NCBI RefSeq assembly: GCF_020382885.2
Contig: NC_058499.1
Location: 18,585,872 to 18,649,871, forward strand
Source: Scatophagus argus
Lineage: Eukaryota; Chordata; Actinopteri; Scatophagidae
Reading direction: 5' to 3'
DNA length: 64,000 bases
Numbering within the stretch: the first letter of the stretch is position 1; each line of letters begins with the position of its first letter. Below the pieces are notes generated by a model that ran no database searches, was not told the origin of the DNA, and saw nothing but the letters and a program-made list of their open reading frames with translations. The position numbers and the translations under genes are program-made. This document shows, one piece after another, positions 60,094-64,000 of this stretch.

Positions 60094-62126
60094 CTGCAAG
60101 GAAAAAGATAAGACAGATGACAAGGTGAGAAAACAAACAGCAAATAAGCCACTACTTTTTAAGGGCTGGCTACAAATATGATCAACAAGCAAGTCCCCCC
60201 CGACTCCCCACCCCTCGACAAACATTGCTCATACTGACAGACCTTCAAAAAGTAATCTACAGAGTAAGGTTAGCTCTGAATGAACACAAATCCCAACTCA
60301 AAAAGTCCAGTGCAACAGGCTCAGTTTCCCTCTGACTGCCTGGGGAATTGTCCATGCAGTCATCCATCACTAAACCCAGACAAGAGAGTTTACCCCAATT
60401 ACAGCCATAATAAGCCAATAACAGCTCTGCAAGAGATTAGAGCAAAAAAAAAAATGGACTTAGGCCATGCTGGGGTTGCATGTTTGAGCTGATTATGTTA
60501 AATCCAGAACAAACACAGATGTAATTACTACCCTCCCCTAAAATGAAAACTTCCAAGCTTTCCAAAACTCCGTGCAGTAGACTTGAACTTCACCTAGAGG
60601 GAGCAATTCCATTATTCCTCCCTGCCACCATGCCAGGGTCCCACTGATGTGAGTGAGGTATGCAATGTGAGTCCATTGATACAAGAAAGTGTTTGTGAAA
60701 GGGTTCGAATAGAAAAGTGGAGTGTCCCACCTGCTGATGTGTTGGTCCATTTATCAAAGATAAGAGCCATGCAACACTCAATGAAATACAGGTGAGGAGT
60801 TAAGTGATGACATTTTTGCTGGCACCTAATAGAATGAAATACATAAGGCAAGCTTGCCATGCATAAAAAAAAAATCCCAAACGAGGTAAAATATGGAAAG
60901 GCGCCATGGTAAATCATCACGCCACCGCCATTTCTATCCTTCTATTCACATCACTACCCTCCTCATTTCTCATCTTTTCACTGCTGTTCCTTAACACTTT
61001 AATGCTTGTCAGCAATATGTGCATACAAACACATACTGAGGCACACATTCTTATGCAGTCCACACGCGTGCGCACGCACACACACACACACACAGTCATC
61101 AGGTAGGAATTATAAATAAATCAACAGTTTCCTTTTTCTCCTTCAAAATTAAATAATTAATTTACCACTAAGCACTAATTTTCTTGAGCTGACAAAGTTT
61201 AACTGACAAATAGCAGAACTGATAATAAACCTGCAAATGGGCTGCAGCAATTTCACAACAAACAGGTGTGGCTTCACTTTGACTAATGGCGCAAGGCCAT
61301 CGATCAGCCCTGCTGAACTGCAGGCAAAGTGACTTAAAGCACATTACAAGCCCACCAAAAGGCTCTCTAGGAGATGTTAAGTGATGATGTGTAAGAGAAA
61401 CTTTCCAGTTTCAGATGCAAGCCTGATGAGGCGGTGAGAGATGTCTCAGGTCTAATGAGTCCCACAGGATGAGTAGATACATAAACTGGGTTCAGTCAAA
61501 CTCCTCTCAGACATTCTCATTAACCTGCGACCTTTGAGGCGTAAGATGTAACTTTGTGCAGGCTCACCTGATGAGAATGATTGAGCTTGTTTACAGAAAC
61601 GCACTCAGGTGAATGAATGATACACATGCTCTTCTAAGGACCTCTAAGAAACCACTGGACTTAATTAAAAGTGAGAAACCAGGACGTCAATGATCCGGAA
61701 TACACAAGACTGCTCAAATTCCAGCACTGCCTGGGGGGAGGGGTGAATCTGAGCAAGATCTGAGGGTGGAAAAAAAAGTCAAAAGTGAGGTATTTGCTGG
61801 GAGGCACCTGCTGGCCCTTTGTGCTTTCCTGATTAAAACAGGAGGCTAAAACACCTTTTGAAAATGCTGCTAAAGGTCATGTCCCTATGCAGAGTGGCTA
61901 ATATATGGAATCATGGTTGGCACTCAGATCAGATTATAAAGAGTGTTAGGAAGGCAGCAGGAGAAGAACAGTAAGCTTAAGAGGCCAGATAGATGGTGTA
62001 GATTTACAGCTAGTGAGGGGAGCACTGGGAGGTTTAAGAGTCCAGGTGGGGAGGGATACAGTGACTTAATTGTGTTTAATGCCCAGTGAAGGGAGCTTGT
62101 CCAAGTGTGTCGCTCTCTTAAGTGAC
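60094..62126 (-). other. tspan9 first-intron region, no exon recognised
   Basis: I looked on the minus strand for the missing N-terminal exon (a short Cys-rich start leading into TM1) and did not find it. Present are a C-rich run near 60197-60215 and a (CA)n run at about 61070-61094. No other gene recognised. Confidence 0.45.
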
Positions 62127-62270
62127 TATAAAACCACCCAACCCCCTGCTCAGTCTGTCTGATCTGGGCCTACCAGACTAATCTCAGCCCTGCTTCTACT
62201 ACCACTATGACTACTACAACAACAAGCTGTTGTCAGACCTCGGTGTCAGTGCCACAGGAAATACCCTGAT
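62127..62270 (+). promoter_or_regulatory. Candidate TATA promoter and first exon on the + strand
   Basis: A TATAAAA box at 62127-62133 is followed 25 bp later by an initiator-like TCAGTCT (A at 62152). A good splice donor, gat|gtaagc, lies at 62270/62271, which would define a 119-nt first exon. The only ATG frame in it is short (starting at about 62199) and stops before the donor, so the exon would be mainly non-coding. No partner exon is seen downstream within the window. Three signals at correct spacing are suggestive but unproven. Confidence 0.3.
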
Positions 62271-62276
62271 GTAAGC

Positions 62277-64000
62277 TCTGATCTCTTTGCTTAGCTGACC
62301 TTGATGTGTGCATCTGAGCTTGACCTCAAGCCTGTCCGCTGAGCTCCTTATCTACTTTTAATTGTTGGTTGGTCGTATTGGTTGTGATATCCCATCTGTG
62401 GGGGGAAGACCAAGGAGTCCGCAAACATTGGACAGGCGTGTAAACAGTCACAGAGAAGGCCTGCTATTCAGGCAGTAATTGTTATCACATCAATCAAAAT
62501 GGGAGATGCTGCAGGGGTATGATTAACATTTGGGTTGAAGGAATAAATTGGCCTATTACCATACGTTCTAGGGATGTGGAAATATAAAAATAACAGCTTG
62601 CAGAATAATGTTTCCACTCACTTGTGGTGTGACTGATGCAATGCAAGTCAGTACACCAACTGACGGAATTACTTTTTCTGATCTAAGATCAGCACTCACG
62701 CTTATATGATCTGCTAGCCACCTTACACAATGTAGAGCCATACAAAGAACACTACCATGGGGGGTCACTATATATGCTTTATGACTGAGTGTGATATACA
62801 CCAATTGTCTGTGCAGATAGAAACAACCAGCATGCACAGGGCTGTTACTCTCCTTCATGATGCATGTATACAACTTTGCAAGCTTTGGACACACTTTTAA
62901 ACAACTGCGGTTGACACGTGACAGCTTGCCACATCCACAACTGTTTCACTTTTAACAAGCTTCAATGAAAGACTGAATCTTTTAGCGCTCTAGATATTTT
63001 TAGTCTCGTTGATATTTGCATGCATACATGCAGAGCAGAGATGCTTCCCTCCTATTTTATCGTTGTGAAGGTCACTTTCGTATTTGAGGCTGAATGGAAC
63101 ATATCTTCCTGCTGTGATAATGAAAACAGTCTTTGCAGTCTGGAATACTAAACTCTCCACTCTTACCACTGAATAGAGTTCATAAAGTTAACAGTACTTC
63201 TGACAGGAGGGGAGGATGCTGGGTATGTGTAATTGTGGTTGATACACAGGATTTTTTTGATAGATGAAAAGGAATGAGAGCAGACTGAGAGAATATGTGA
63301 CCTGTAGTTTGAGAGCACCTCCATGACAAGACAGAATTGCGTCTCGTGTCGAAATGTCATTAGTAGAAAAAGTGATACTGGGAGCCCAGTAGAGAGAAGT
63401 GAGGTAGAGCAACATTAACTTTCTGTTGGAGGAAATTGAAGGACATGAGATGTGTCTCTGTCTTGCTGGATGAATGGGCCTCTACTGTTTGTGGCACCTG
63501 TAACAAGCTCAGAGTGAAAATAATTGCAATAACACTGTGTGAAGCAACTGTGAGGACACTTTCCAAACAGGAAGGAGAGGTGAAAGGGGTCAGCCATAAG
63601 GTGTGTGAAAGATAGAAAGTGAATTGAAGCCAGAAAGATTGGATGCACACGTGAGGTGTGTATAAGAGGAAGAGAGAAGAAGCTTAGAGGGACAGAAGAA
63701 AAAGAAAATAGAGGCTGACCCTTCATCCGAGTGGCTGGCTCAGAGAATTATCAGTTGCTGTGATAACTGGATCAGTGACACGAAGCCACCTGACACAGGG
63801 CACCGTTTCAGTCTCCCTACGAGGAAAAGGGCTCTGAGAGTGGAATGGGCAGTGTGTTTGCGTGTGGAGGTGGGGGTGAGGGTGAGGGGTGTCACATCCT
63901 GTTGTAAAGAATGACAGCTTTTGTCAAATTACTGCTGTCCTCTGTGGCTGCACTCATCACACATCACTCTATGCTCCTGTGAACGATTCTGTAAAGTTTG
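62277..64000. other. Non-coding sequence to the window edge
   Basis: No exon, RNA gene or recognisable mobile element is seen on either strand. The minus-strand frames at 63360-63726 lie in purine-rich sequence and have no family features. By inference this is tspan9 intron 5' of the TM1/TM2 exon. Confidence 0.45.

Noticed and set aside
62199..62261. Short ATG frame (Met followed by a run of Thr) after the candidate TATA box
   Set aside because: Only about 20 codons, it stops before the donor, and its repeated ACT/ACA composition suggests no real product.

Overview
This window is vertebrate nuclear DNA, almost certainly from a ray-finned (probably percomorph) fish. Genes are split into short exons by GT/AG introns, coding density is low, and the non-coding DNA is full of microsatellites, tRNA-derived SINEs with fish-typical flanks, LINE remnants and MITE-like repeats. 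There are no bacterial operons, phage genes or CRISPR arrays. Gene names rest on residue-by-residue comparison of hand-spliced exons with vertebrate families recalled from memory; no search was run.

Layout. (1) 1-5000, + strand: the last three coding exons of a MICAL-family gene, best match MICAL3, ending in the bMERB Rab-binding domain, then a 2 kb 3' UTR. (2) 5000-6550: intergenic DNA with a SINE inside a perfect target-site duplication. (3) 6557-16473, + strand: a complete 14-exon ttc38 gene (466 aa). (4) 17003-29394, - strand: a complete 8-exon tetraspanin of the TspanC8 group, best match tspan33 (270 aa). It is tail-to-tail with ttc38 and the two 3' UTRs probably overlap. (5) 30400-36600: a repeat-rich interval with a tandem 55-bp duplication, clustered palindromes, an L1-like LINE remnant and a CpG-rich promoter. 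It also holds a poorly described minus-strand spliced gene whose C-terminal exons resemble a fish-expanded family often labelled SAMD3-like. (6) About 36600 to beyond 64000, - strand: tspan9. Six coding exons lie at 60093-42732, followed by a long microsatellite-rich 3' region; the first coding exon was not found and should lie upstream of the window edge. (7) Near 62127-62270 on the + strand, a TATA box, initiator and splice donor suggest an unassigned transcript start.

The genes are independent loci rather than a pathway. MICAL3 is a Rab-binding monooxygenase that acts on actin and vesicle traffic, TTC38 is a TPR protein of unclear function, and TSPAN33 and TSPAN9 are four-pass membrane organisers. 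TSPAN33 belongs to the group that escorts the protease ADAM10. The most unusual observations are the possible lineage-specific gene at 31617-34252, a perfect 29-bp hairpin with a 3-nt loop in a ttc38 intron, and microsatellites that directly form or abut the splice acceptors of the CCG-motif exon in both tetraspanin genes.
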